Shown piece by piece: positions 1 to 6,989 of a DNA stretch of 6,989 nucleotides (position 1 is its first letter; each line of letters opens with the position of its first letter). The notes beneath the pieces are model-generated. The model saw nothing but the letters and a program-made list of their open reading frames with translations, had not been told where the DNA came from and searched no databases. Both the position numbers and the translations under genes were made by a program. Source of the DNA: Chitinophagaceae bacterium (lineage in GTDB: Bacteria > Bacteroidota > Bacteroidia > Chitinophagales > Chitinophagaceae); the NCBI GenBank assembly GCA_947461645.1, contig CANHMN010000091.1, positions 1 through 6,989 of the forward strand, given 5' to 3'.

Positions 1-3000
1 ATCAGTACCCATCCTGACTACTGCAACAAGATCTTTGTTGTCGATTGTATTGGCAGGATTTTGTGCTTCTTCAGCATGGATGTACATAGATAATTTTCTA
101 AACTGGCGAATGTCTCTGTTGGCAAAAGTTTGGAAAACACCTTTGGCATCTCCTTTTTGCAGATTACAAAACGTTAAACTCATCGCCTGTTCATTTTGAA
201 GCAAATTCACACCATTGTTGCTCAGGGTTTGAACACGCTGAATCTCTCTTGGTGTTCTGTATGGAAGCGGAGATCTTTTATCGTTTTCTTCAATGTTCAC
301 TGCTTCCACATTGAATGGCGTGGCAGAAGTAGGCGAGTAAATTCCTGTGGAATCAAGTTTGTACTGAAACTTCCTCCAAACGTTTCTGGTTAATTGCAGC
401 AAGCCGAACCTCAACACAACACTGTCTTCAAATCCGGTCATGAACATTCTAATAAATCTGATGGATTTAAAATCAGGAATGTTTCCAATTTTGCGTTCGT
501 AGCTTCCAATAGGAATTCTGAATTGATACCATGTTTCATTCCTAGTTGTACCATTCACAAGATTAACAGCAACTTCTTTTTTATCAACAATAAAGTTGTT
601 GCCGATAAGCATTTCTGTTGAATTTTTGGGTTTGATATCAACGATGTATTGAAAATACTCTTCTGTTTCATTGAGTGAGTTGTCGCGATTCAGATCCTCT
701 GTATCGGGATAAAGCGTTGCCGCAGTTGAAAATGCCGAATTGGCTATTGGTGAATTTCCTTCAGGGCCATTGAAATTCTTATACCTGGAAAGTATCCCGT
801 CACTGGCCGTAAATCTTTCATCTCTGTAATGCCTGAAATCATCCGATGAAGGATCGGCGGCCGCTTTTAAATAGGCTGCAGACGAGGTGCCATAAGCAGT
901 TGCAATTTGATTGAGGTAGTCGCTCCTAACACTCGCCTCTTCAGCATCTGTAATACCATCAAAACCAATATCCTGAAATTGCCTGTCGCTGGGCACGTTA
1001 CTAAAAGCATTGGTAACTTGAATGGGATTCCTAGGAACTTTACCCCAAATAGTGGAATCTACGGGCGATGGGGCATTTGGTGTAGACAAACCATTTTCAT
1101 AGAAGCGTTTACCATCTTTCAACACATCTTCAGAGATGTTTCCCAAATTGAAATATAATTTTCCACCGCTTGAATTGGACAATTGAGGAAGAATGAAAGG
1201 GTCTTGCACCCAGAATTCAATAAATTCAATATTGCCTGTTTCAAAATCAGGTTGATCAATATTTCTCATCAAGCCACCATACTTAGATTTGGGATCAAGA
1301 AATTTTCCATCACTATTTAGTTTAGAGGGATCGGATTCATAGTTGTAAGGGCCTTTCTCTTTTGGATAATACGCTAAATCAAAAGTAATAAGCTGACTCT
1401 CTCCAAAACCTGTAGTTCTTTGAGGGAATATCTCTTTTTGATACACTTGTCTTACCCTCGGATCACTTAATTCATTTCTGTCTGAAATCGGGTTATTAGG
1501 AGCATCGAATTGCTGTAATGTTTGTTCAATTTGATACCATGCTAATTTAGCTCTACTCTTACCATAATCAAGGTTATTGCTTAAGGTAGCCTCCGGAAAA
1601 AGCTCTGTACCCTGGCTATTAGTTGCTTTTGCAGGCGTAGAAGCAAGTGTCCAATTGATGATAGGAAACCTCAAATCTATTCCTGATTTGCTTCCTTCAA
1701 AGTCATCAATATAAACAATACCATTGCTTCCACGGCCAATTTGAGGAGCATGTCCAGGCTGAAGGTAGGCCGCCTCCAAGTAAGCGTTTACGCTTGATGG
1801 TGATGTTGTTTTGAAAATAGGAAGTTTATCAAGTATTTTGGTAAGCCTTGGCAGATCTCTAGTATAATTCGCATCCAAACCATACATGGTATTGCGAATG
1901 GGTTCTTCATTGTAGTTAACCTTATTGAAGAAAGGCCTTTCGCCCAAACGAACTATGGTACCACCAAGAGACAACTGTTCTTTTGCTCGATTCTTTGCCA
2001 GATAATCGAATCTCAAACCAAGGTAATTGCGTTGTTGTAGTCCGAATGTGGCATTGTTTTCAAAATTCACTTGTACGGGCAGCCCAGCATTAAGAATGGC
2101 CTGGTTGGTCATTTTGATGGTTCCCAAATCATAATTGATATCATAATCAATTCCTTCCTGCAATGTTCTTCCGCCGGCAGTTACCCTTACAGATCCTTGT
2201 GGAATATTGTAGCCGATACTGATATCGGATGAACCCGAAGTTTTAGCTGTACCCCTCAGCAAAAAGCGATTTTGATTGGGATACTGTTGGGCTACAGCTT
2301 TTATGGAATCATATAAAGCAAAAAACAAAGTGTCTTCAGCTGCAGCCGGTATTGTTCCATATATCTGTGGTGCGAGGTCTCTTCCAAAAGGCTCAAGAAC
2401 AGGAAAAACAATTCTACTGAATTGAGAAAGCACTGTAAAGCCCTCCACGTAATCAAAGACCCCATCAGGCTGGGGATCGAGTTGGCTGTTGAGTCGGTCC
2501 AAATTAATCAATGAGATCAGAGGTGCGCCGAGATTTTTATCTCCAAAAGGCACATAACGCTTGGCTCCAAGGCCGGGTTCCTGATACACAACATCTAATT
2601 TAAAATCTGCAGGCGTTAAAGTTCCATAACCTACCGAGTAAACGTTTTTCATCATCAAATCCCAAATTGGCAGAGCAGGCCTTTGCGATGTTGCTTTCAA
2701 TAATTTTAAAAACAACACTTTCTGTGAGGCAGAACTGCTGTCTGGCGGCACATCTTGAGAAAATTCTCCAACCTGGTAAACTCTACCATTGTAGGTGTAT
2801 TGATAAGCTACAGCTAGTACTTCATCAGTTTGAAGGGGCTGACTGAGCGAAAGCATACCCAATTGACGATTGTAACTGTACTGAGTTGAATCAAGTTTTC
2901 TGGCGAATGTTTTTTCGAAATCCTGTACCGGACTCAAGCCGATGTTAACCAAATTGCTGTAAACTGTTGCAGAATTTCTAGGATTGCTTTGTCCAAGAAT

Positions 3001-4215
3001 TTTAGCCAATAGGTTATTTGTTCCATTGTTGGGTGCCAGAATTCCGGTGAGCACATCAATAACAGGCGGTTGCTGGTAAGGTCGTGCTTCCCCAAGATCG
3101 GCTAATCCAACGATATCTCTCGTATCGGTAGTTGTTCCGTTTCTATTGGTAACCCAAACCTCCAATCTTAAAATTTGAACTGGTGCGGTAATGGCCGGCA
3201 GGTTAGACAGAACCTTATTGTAGTTATCGCGAAAATATTGTCCAATCAAAAAGTGTCTGTTCTCTTCATATTCATCAGCCTTTACTTCAAATGGGGTGGC
3301 AGCTGCTCCTCCTTGAAGGTTTACATTTTGACGTTGAGATTTTTGATTGGCAACTACACCTGTAATGAAAAGTTTACCAAATTGGACTTGGGTTTTTAAA
3401 CCAAAAAGTTGCTGAGCGCCAGGTATTAATGTTCCCTTCGCAGGAAAAGAAACGTTACCGGCCTCAAATCTTTTTAGTATCTCGTCGTCTTGTCCGGTAT
3501 AATCCAATTTCAATTGATTATCTAGATCAAAATTGGCAAGCGTATTATAATTAATAGGAAATTTAAGCTTATCACCGATGTTTGCATTAACACTCATTTG
3601 AGCATTCATCTGGAAATCAAGACCACCGTTTCGTCTAGCCCTTTCCGGTAGCGTTGGATTGTCAATACGCTGGCCTTGATAGCCTGCTGTTACGTCAACA
3701 TTACCCTGAGGAGAAATTTCTATCTTACCGTTTCCAAAAATCCTGTTGAACAAATTATCAGTGAGCGATAATTTGGGCCGGTTTAATTTTCCTCTGTTGA
3801 GTATGCCTGTAGTACCGGCTCTTTTTTGAAAGTAATTTTTTTCGGATTGTGTGTTGATCATCTGCCAGTATTCGCCGAAGGAATAACTGACCGGAGATCG
3901 GTAGTAGCGATTGCCTATCTTTTCATAAATGATGTACCTCCGTGTTTCATAATCATAAACAACGGAATCGCTAACGGTTGAGGGCATAAACGAATTGAAT
4001 AACCCCCCGGATGAAGAAAGTGCATCAGCCCTTCTGTCTGAAATGGGATAACGTAACGTATCTATAGGTGCTGAAGAAGTATCCTGAAAAAAATCGAGTG
4101 CTTCAAATGAAGAGGTAATTCCTGCATTGGCATAAGAGGAACTTACAAGCAACAAGAAGCTGCCAATTACAGCAATTAATAGAGCCGTACCAAAAAATGA
4201 TACTCTTTGAGACAT
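1..4215 (-). CDS. sprA: SprA/Sov-type T9SS outer-membrane translocon protein, N-terminal 1405 residues (3' end off the left edge)
   Basis: SprA is the very large outer-membrane beta-barrel that forms the exit pore of the type IX secretion system and is needed for gliding in Flavobacterium; the Porphyromonas homologue is Sov. The frame is open from the ATG at 4215 to base 1; a stop lies five codons upstream, so this is the first ATG available. Residues 1-31 are a signal peptide (hydrophobic core from about T10 to V24, likely cleavage after ANA at 29-31). Family landmarks follow: a conserved block at about 165-290 that includes FDLDNQLKLDYTGQDDE (229-245), a YDINYDLGT strand motif near 687-695, RNYLGLRFDYLAKN near 720-733, YIDDFEGSKSG near 834-844, and two acidic loops, FDGITDAEE near 1085 and an EF-hand-like loop at 1174-1185. 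Family members are usually about 2,400 residues, so roughly 1,000 are missing. It follows ruvA by 28 bases and is probably cotranscribed. No frameshift was seen. The identification is firm. Confidence 0.95.
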   Translation of the reverse strand, partial: MSQRVSFFGTALLIAVIGSFLLLVSSSYANAGITSSFEALDFFQDTSSAPIDTLRYPISDRRADALSSSGGLFNSFMPSTVSDSVVYDYETRRYIIYEKIGNRYYRSPVSYSFGEYWQMINTQSEKNYFQKRAGTTGILNRGKLNRPKLSLTDNLFNRIFGNGKIEISPQGNVDVTAGYQGQRIDNPTLPERARRNGGLDFQMNAQMSVNANIGDKLKFPINYNTLANFDLDNQLKLDYTGQDDEILKRFEAGNVSFPAKGTLIPGAQQLFGLKTQVQFGKLFITGVVANQKSQRQNVNLQGGAAATPFEVKADEYEENRHFLIGQYFRDNYNKVLSNLPAITAPVQILRLEVWVTNRNGTTTDTRDIVGLADLGEARPYQQPPVIDVLTGILAPNNGTNNLLAKILGQSNPRNSATVYSNLVNIGLSPVQDFEKTFARKLDSTQYSYNRQLGMLSLSQPLQTDEVLAVAYQYTYNGRVYQVGEFSQDVPPDSSSASQKVLFLKLLKATSQRPALPIWDLMMKNVYSVGYGTLTPADFKLDVVYQEPGLGAKRYVPFGDKNLGAPLISLINLDRLNSQLDPQPDGVFDYVEGFTVLSQFSRIVFPVLEPFGRDLAPQIYGTIPAAAEDTLFFALYDSIKAVAQQYPNQNRFLLRGTAKTSGSSDISIGYNIPQGSVRVTAGGRTLQEGIDYDINYDLGTIKMTNQAILNAGLPVQVNFENNATFGLQQRNYLGLRFDYLAKNRAKEQLSLGGTIVRLGERPFFNKVNYNEEPIRNTMYGLDANYTRDLPRLTKILDKLPIFKTTSPSSVNAYLEAAYLQPGHAPQIGRGSNGIVYIDDFEGSKSGIDLRFPIINWTLASTPAKATNSQGTELFPEATLSNNLDYGKSRAKLAWYQIEQTLQQFDAPNNPISDRNELSDPRVRQVYQKEIFPQRTTGFGESQLITFDLAYYPKEKGPYNYESDPSKLNSDGKFLDPKSKYGGLMRNIDQPDFETGNIEFIEFWVQDPFILPQLSNSSGGKLYFNLGNISEDVLKDGKRFYENGLSTPNAPSPVDSTIWGKVPRNPIQVTNAFSNVPSDRQFQDIGFDGITDAEEASVRSDYLNQIATAYGTSSAAYLKAAADPSSDDFRHYRDERFTASDGILSRYKNFNGPEGNSPIANSAFSTAATLYPDTEDLNRDNSLNETEEYFQYIVDIKPKNSTEMLIGNNFIVDKKEVAVNLVNGTTRNETWYQFRIPIGSYERKIGNIPDFKSIRFIRMFMTGFEDSVVLRFGLLQLTRNVWRKFQYKLDSTGIYSPTSATPFNVEAVNIEENDKRSPLPYRTPREIQRVQTLSNNGVNLLQNEQAMSLTFCNLQKGDAKGVFQTFANRDIRQFRKLSMYIHAEEAQNPANTIDNKDLVAVVRMGTD

Positions 4216-4243
4216 TCCGCGATTTAATTAAAGTAGAATTCTA

Positions 4244-4828
4244 TCAAATGGCTCTCAATGCTTTTTTTATTAATTCTTCCAAACTGCTGATTTGCGGTTC
4301 GGAACTTACAATTTTATGAATGGTTTGCTCAGCAACATTCTTTGAAATCCCAAGCGCTACCATGGCGTTTAATGCATCCTCATCAATACTAACTATTGCA
4401 GGCTTGTTGCTCACGGAAGCCGAAGTGCCTTTGCCAACTTTATCCTTTAACTCCAACACCAAACGTTCCGCCGTTTTTTTACCAATGCCCTTTACACTTT
4501 CCAAAAGCTTTACATTACCTTGAACGATAGCCTTTGATATTTCGTCAGCTTTCATGGAGGACAACATCATTCTAGCTGTTGAAGCTCCCACACCAGAAAC
4601 GCTGATTAACAGCATAAACATTTCCTTTTCCTGCTTGTCGAAAAAACCAAACAACACATGTCCGTCTTCCTTTACTTGCAGGTAGGTGTAGAGCAATCCA
4701 TCGTTAAGATGTTGAATGGCAGAATAGGTGTTCAAACTAATGTTCAATTCAAAGCCTATCCCGTTTACATCAACCGTTACTTGAGCAGGGCTCTTGTGGG
4801 TAAACTTTCCATTCAAATATGCGTACAT
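4244..4828 (-). CDS. ruvA: Holliday junction branch migration protein RuvA
   Basis: RuvA is the DNA-binding subunit of the RuvAB branch-migration machine; tetramers clamp Holliday junctions and position the RuvB helicase during recombinational repair. The protein has 194 residues, the usual family length. Residues 1-63 match the N-terminal OB-fold, opening with MYAYLNGKFTHKSP and including the DVNGIGFEL strand. The acidic pair E54/D55 sits where the E. coli pin residues Glu55/Asp56 lie. Two helix-hairpin-helix DNA-binding motifs follow, around VSGVGAS (77-83) and VKGIGKKTAERL (112-123). A Ser/Ala/Lys-rich linker (about 131-145) leads to the C-terminal RuvB-contacting domain (149-194). ATG at 4828 is preferred because the family normally begins M-x-AYL; an in-frame TTG at 4834 would add only two residues. 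It is divergent from fabH and lies 28 bases upstream of sprA in the same direction. No ruvB or ruvC is in the window. Confidence 0.96.
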   Translation of the reverse strand: MYAYLNGKFTHKSPAQVTVDVNGIGFELNISLNTYSAIQHLNDGLLYTYLQVKEDGHVLFGFFDKQEKEMFMLLISVSGVGASTARMMLSSMKADEISKAIVQGNVKLLESVKGIGKKTAERLVLELKDKVGKGTSASVSNKPAIVSIDEDALNAMVALGISKNVAEQTIHKIVSSEPQISSLEELIKKALRAI

Positions 4829-4942
4829 GTTCAACCTTAAGTAAGGAGCGAATATAGTAAATTTCCTTCAGCCAAAGAACAAAACGTAGCTCATGTTATT
4901 TTAACTTATTTTTACAGCTGATTCAACCTAAAAAAACACAAC
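4829..4942. promoter_or_regulatory. Divergent intergenic region between ruvA and fabH
   Basis: These 114 AT-rich bases must hold the promoters for both the ruvA-sprA unit and fabH, since the two start codons face away from each other. No tRNA, riboswitch or strong palindrome was seen. On the fabH side a weak TATTTTTA (4907-4914) resembles the -7 box TAnnTTTG except for the last base, but no TTTG lies at the right distance upstream. The bases just before the fabH ATG are A-rich (CCTAAAAAAACACAAC), a common leader type in this phylum. Confidence 0.6.
4849..4883 (-). promoter_or_regulatory. Candidate promoter for ruvA-sprA
   Basis: Read on the minus strand, TATATTCG (4856-4849) matches the Bacteroidota -7 consensus TAnnTTTG at five of six fixed positions. 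A TTTG (4883-4880) lies 23 bases upstream as a possible -33 element, at the long end of the usual spacing; a second TTTG (4876-4873) lies at 16 bases. The -7 box would sit 20 bases before the ruvA ATG. The match is modest and rests on consensus alone. Confidence 0.25.
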
Positions 4943-5941
4943 ATGAGCAAAATCACTGCTGCAATCACCTCCGTAGGTGCCTTTTTACCTGAATTTCGTC
5001 TGACAAATGCCCTATTGGAGACCATGGTGGAAACCAACGACGAGTGGATAAAAACCAGAACCGGCATCGATGAAAGAAGAATTTTAAAGGGCGAAGGTCT
5101 TGCCAGCAGCGATATGGCAGCAGAGGCAGTTAAGGATCTTTTGGCCAAAAGAGGAATTTCGGCAGAAGAAATAGATTGTATTATTTGTGCAACAGTAACT
5201 CCGGATATGGTTTTCCCTGCAACAGCTAACATAGTTGGTGATAAAGCAGGCCTTAAAAACGCCTTTGGATTTGATGTAAGTGCCGCATGCTCGGGATTCT
5301 TATACTCTCTTACCGTTGGAACCTCACTTGTTGAAAGCGGGCGTTACAAAAAGGTTATTGTAGTTGGGGTAGATAAAATGAGTTCAATTGTAGATTATAC
5401 CGACAGGGCTACCTGTGTAATTTTTGGAGATGGTGCCGGAGCCGTATTACTCGAGCCGAATGAAGAAGGTTATGGGGTAAAAGATAGTTTGTTGAGGAGT
5501 GATGGAAGCGGCAGGATTTTTTTGCATATGAAGGCAGGAGGCTCATTGAAACCCTCTTCTATGGAAACTGTTCAAGCCAAAGAGCATTACATTTATCAGG
5601 AAGGTCAATCCGTATTTAAGTTTGCTGTCAAAGGCATGGCCGACATCAGTTATGAATTAATGGAAAGAAACAATTTGACTGCCGACGATATTGCCTGGCT
5701 TGTTCCGCACCAGGCCAATCTTAGAATAATTGATGCCACCGCAAATAGAATGGGACTCTCCAAAGAAAAAGTAATGATCAATATCCAGAAATATGGCAAT
5801 ACAACGGCGGCCACTATTCCACTTTGTCTTTGGGAATGGGAGAAAAAGCTAAACAAAGGAGATAACATCATACTCGCTGCATTTGGCGGCGGATTTACCT
5901 GGGGTGCTACTTGGGTAAAATGGGCTTATGACAGCAAATAA
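4943..5941 (+). CDS. fabH: Beta-ketoacyl-ACP synthase III (FabH)
   Basis: FabH condenses an acyl-CoA starter with malonyl-ACP, the first step of type II fatty-acid synthesis in the cytoplasm. The 332-residue protein is close to the usual family length (about 310-335) and appears complete. The catalytic triad is visible: Cys116 in SAACSGF, His256 in VPHQANLRI and Asn286 in KYGNTTAA, matching E. coli C112/H244/N274. The starter-binding region NDEWIKTRTGIDERR (32-46) contains W35 and R39, equivalent to E. coli W32 and R36; R261 matches R249. F91 (VFPAT) corresponds to E. coli F87, a residue that shapes the acyl pocket. The glycine-rich GGGFTWGA end (315-322) is also typical. The start is the first ATG after an A-rich leader with no Shine-Dalgarno, as is common in Bacteroidota. 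It stands apart from other fab genes. Starter preference (straight or branched) cannot be read from the sequence. A paralogous KAS III is the only real alternative. Confidence 0.95.
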   Translation: MSKITAAITSVGAFLPEFRLTNALLETMVETNDEWIKTRTGIDERRILKGEGLASSDMAAEAVKDLLAKRGISAEEIDCIICATVTPDMVFPATANIVGDKAGLKNAFGFDVSAACSGFLYSLTVGTSLVESGRYKKVIVVGVDKMSSIVDYTDRATCVIFGDGAGAVLLEPNEEGYGVKDSLLRSDGSGRIFLHMKAGGSLKPSSMETVQAKEHYIYQEGQSVFKFAVKGMADISYELMERNNLTADDIAWLVPHQANLRIIDATANRMGLSKEKVMINIQKYGNTTAATIPLCLWEWEKKLNKGDNIILAAFGGGFTWGATWVKWAYDSK

Positions 5942-6008
5942 CCATTTTCTATAAAGGCTTTTTCAGCAAAATAAGATTGCGTTAAAAAACTGGAACATCT
6001 TTGTCAAC

Positions 6009-6041
6009 TTTACCCAATGCAATTTGTTGGTAGTAAATTTG
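6009..6041 (+). promoter_or_regulatory. Candidate promoter for the S8 peptidase gene
   Basis: TAAATTTG at 6034-6041 is an exact match to the Bacteroidota -7 consensus TAnnTTTG, 28 bases before the peptidase ATG. The -33 element would be TTTA at 6009-6012 (21-base spacing), one base off TTTG. The rest of the fabH-peptidase gap (5942-6069) shows no gene and no convincing hairpin followed by a T-run, so readthrough from fabH cannot be excluded. Confidence 0.35.
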
Positions 6042-6069
6042 TGACCGTTCAATCAAAACCCTTGCCGGC

Positions 6070-6989
6070 ATGAAAAAGCCCTTTTTTTTATATTGTTTCA
6101 TTCTAACACTGATTTCATTTGCTGAAGCTCAGGACAAAATGTTCGTTGTTCGCTTTGCAAACAAAAACAACAGCAGGTTTCAACTTTCCAGGCCTCAAGA
6201 ATTCCTCTCCGATAACGCAATCAACAAAAGAACAAAACACCGAATACCTATTGATGTTCATGATTTACCTGTCAATGAATCCTACATTAACCAAGTGTTA
6301 CAAATCAATGGTGTTGTTTTAAAAAGCAAATCAAAATGGTTGAATCAAATTGTTGTTAGTGTGCCTAACGATTCAACGCTTGTTGCAATACAACATTTGG
6401 ATTTTGTGAAAAGCCTATTTTCAACCACAAGCAACCTAAAAAATAGCAAGAAGGACAAATGGAAAACTGAAAACGAAACAGCATATCCTTCTGTTCAATA
6501 TCTACCCTCTCATTCAACATCGAGATTAAATTCAGCCTTTGATTATGGATTAAGTGAAAACCAAATTAAAATACATCAGGCAGATTTTTTACACAACCAT
6601 GGTTTCAAAGGTGAAAGCATGAAAATGGGCATTTTTGACGCAGGTTTCTTCAATTATGATGTATTACCAACCTTCGACAGTGTTAGAACAAACAATCAAA
6701 TAAAAGAGGTTTGGGATTTTGTAACCAATGATTCCAGTGTGAGCGAAGACAACTCTCATGGCATGAAATGCTTTAGCATAATCGCGGCCAACATGCCAGG
6801 CAGTTTTATAGGAAGCTCGCCCAATAGTAATTTTTACCTCTACAGAACAGAAGATGTTGGAAGTGAAATGCCTATCGAAGAACACTATCTGGCTTTGGCA
6901 GCTGAACGTGCCGACAGCATTGGCATTGATGTATGCTCTATTTCTTTAGGATACTCCACCTTTGATGATCCTTCCCTAGATTATAGCTA
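6070..6989 (+). CDS. Secreted subtilisin-like (S8) serine peptidase, N-terminal 306 residues (3' end off the right edge)
   Basis: This is the start of a secreted serine protease of the subtilase type, in a Bacteroidota-specific subgroup. The frame is open from ATG 6070 to the window end. Residues 1-20 form a Sec signal peptide (MKKPFFLYCFILTLISFAEA, cleavage likely before Q21). Residues 22-115 resemble the N-terminal region seen in these proteases: EFLSDNAINKR at 44-54, IPIDVHDLPVNESY at 59-72 and KSKWLNQIVVSV at 87-98, probably acting as a propeptide. The catalytic domain begins near residue 165; Asp190 in MGIFDAGF and His230 in NSHGMK are the probable catalytic residues, and LYRTEDVGSE (257-266) and SISLGYSTFDD (290-300) are typical flanking segments. 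The Ser and any C-terminal sorting domain are beyond the edge. The His motif reads HGM instead of the usual HGT. Export by the T9SS is likely from family habit but not shown here. Its own promoter probably lies just upstream. Confidence 0.88.
   Translation, partial: MKKPFFLYCFILTLISFAEAQDKMFVVRFANKNNSRFQLSRPQEFLSDNAINKRTKHRIPIDVHDLPVNESYINQVLQINGVVLKSKSKWLNQIVVSVPNDSTLVAIQHLDFVKSLFSTTSNLKNSKKDKWKTENETAYPSVQYLPSHSTSRLNSAFDYGLSENQIKIHQADFLHNHGFKGESMKMGIFDAGFFNYDVLPTFDSVRTNNQIKEVWDFVTNDSSVSEDNSHGMKCFSIIAANMPGSFIGSSPNSNFYLYRTEDVGSEMPIEEHYLALAAERADSIGIDVCSISLGYSTFDDPSLDYS

Noticed and set aside
196..1158. Plus-strand open frames at 196-393, 394-621 and 907-1158
   Set aside because: They lie antisense to the well-supported sprA frame, resemble no protein family I know, and read as low-complexity shadow translations.
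3175..3399. Plus-strand open frame of 74 residues
   Set aside because: It is antisense within the conserved N-terminal part of sprA and has no recognisable features; a chance frame.
4832..4834. TTG start for ruvA two codons upstream of the ATG
   Set aside because: Family members begin M-x-AYL, which fits the ATG at 4828; nothing supports the rarer start.
4320..4840. Plus-strand open frames at 4320-4523 and 4658-4840
   Set aside because: Both are antisense to ruvA, whose domains and motifs are clear.
4912..5871. Minus-strand open frames at 4912-5232 and 5650-5871
   Set aside because: Both are antisense to fabH, which has its full catalytic triad; the hydrophobic look of the second is a by-product of the opposite-strand codons.
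5942..5985. Possible terminator after fabH
   Set aside because: Only 3-4 base-pair stems (GCT/AGC, GCAA/TTGC) can be drawn, with no T-run placed after a stem.
5956..6080. Nine-base inverted repeat GGCTTTTTC (5956-5964) and GAAAAAGCC (6072-6080) spanning the fabH-peptidase gap
   Set aside because: The arms are 107 bases apart, AT-rich, and one is inside the peptidase signal-peptide codons; chance is the simplest explanation, and it is not a terminator hairpin.
6119..6885. Open frames at 6119-6322 (plus) and 6664-6885 (minus)
   Set aside because: They overlap the S8 peptidase frame, which has a signal peptide and family motifs; these are shadows in other frames.

Overview
The window comes from a member of the Bacteroidota. 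The best evidence is the large minus-strand gene, a SprA/Sov-type protein, which is the outer-membrane pore of the type IX secretion system (T9SS) and is known only from this phylum. Supporting signs are the moderately AT-rich DNA, A-rich leaders without Shine-Dalgarno sequences, a -7-like box (TAAATTTG) of Bacteroidota type, and an S8 peptidase whose N-terminal region has the form common in secreted proteases of this phylum. The sequence does not allow a genus to be named.

Layout. Positions 1-4215 (minus) hold the first 1405 codons of sprA; the C-terminal part lies beyond the left edge. Positions 4244-4828 (minus) hold a complete ruvA, whose stop lies 28 bases before the sprA start, so the two look like a ruvA-sprA transcription unit. 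A 114-base divergent intergenic region (4829-4942) separates ruvA from a complete fabH on the plus strand (4943-5941). After 128 bases with a candidate promoter comes the start of a signal-peptide-bearing, subtilisin-like (S8) serine peptidase (6070 to the right edge, 306 codons seen). The catalytic Asp and His are visible; the Ser lies beyond the window.

How the genes relate. SprA forms the outer-membrane conduit through which T9SS cargo leaves the periplasm. The S8 peptidase has a Sec signal peptide and the look of a typical T9SS client, but its C-terminus, where a sorting domain would sit, is not in the window. RuvA (Holliday-junction binding) and FabH (initiation of fatty-acid synthesis) are housekeeping proteins with no evident functional tie to secretion. 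I found no mobile element, CRISPR array, RNA gene or convincing terminator. I see no undescribed system here. The points most worth a second look are details of protein chemistry (a calcium-type loop in SprA, a non-canonical His motif in the peptidase) and the linkage of ruvA with sprA.
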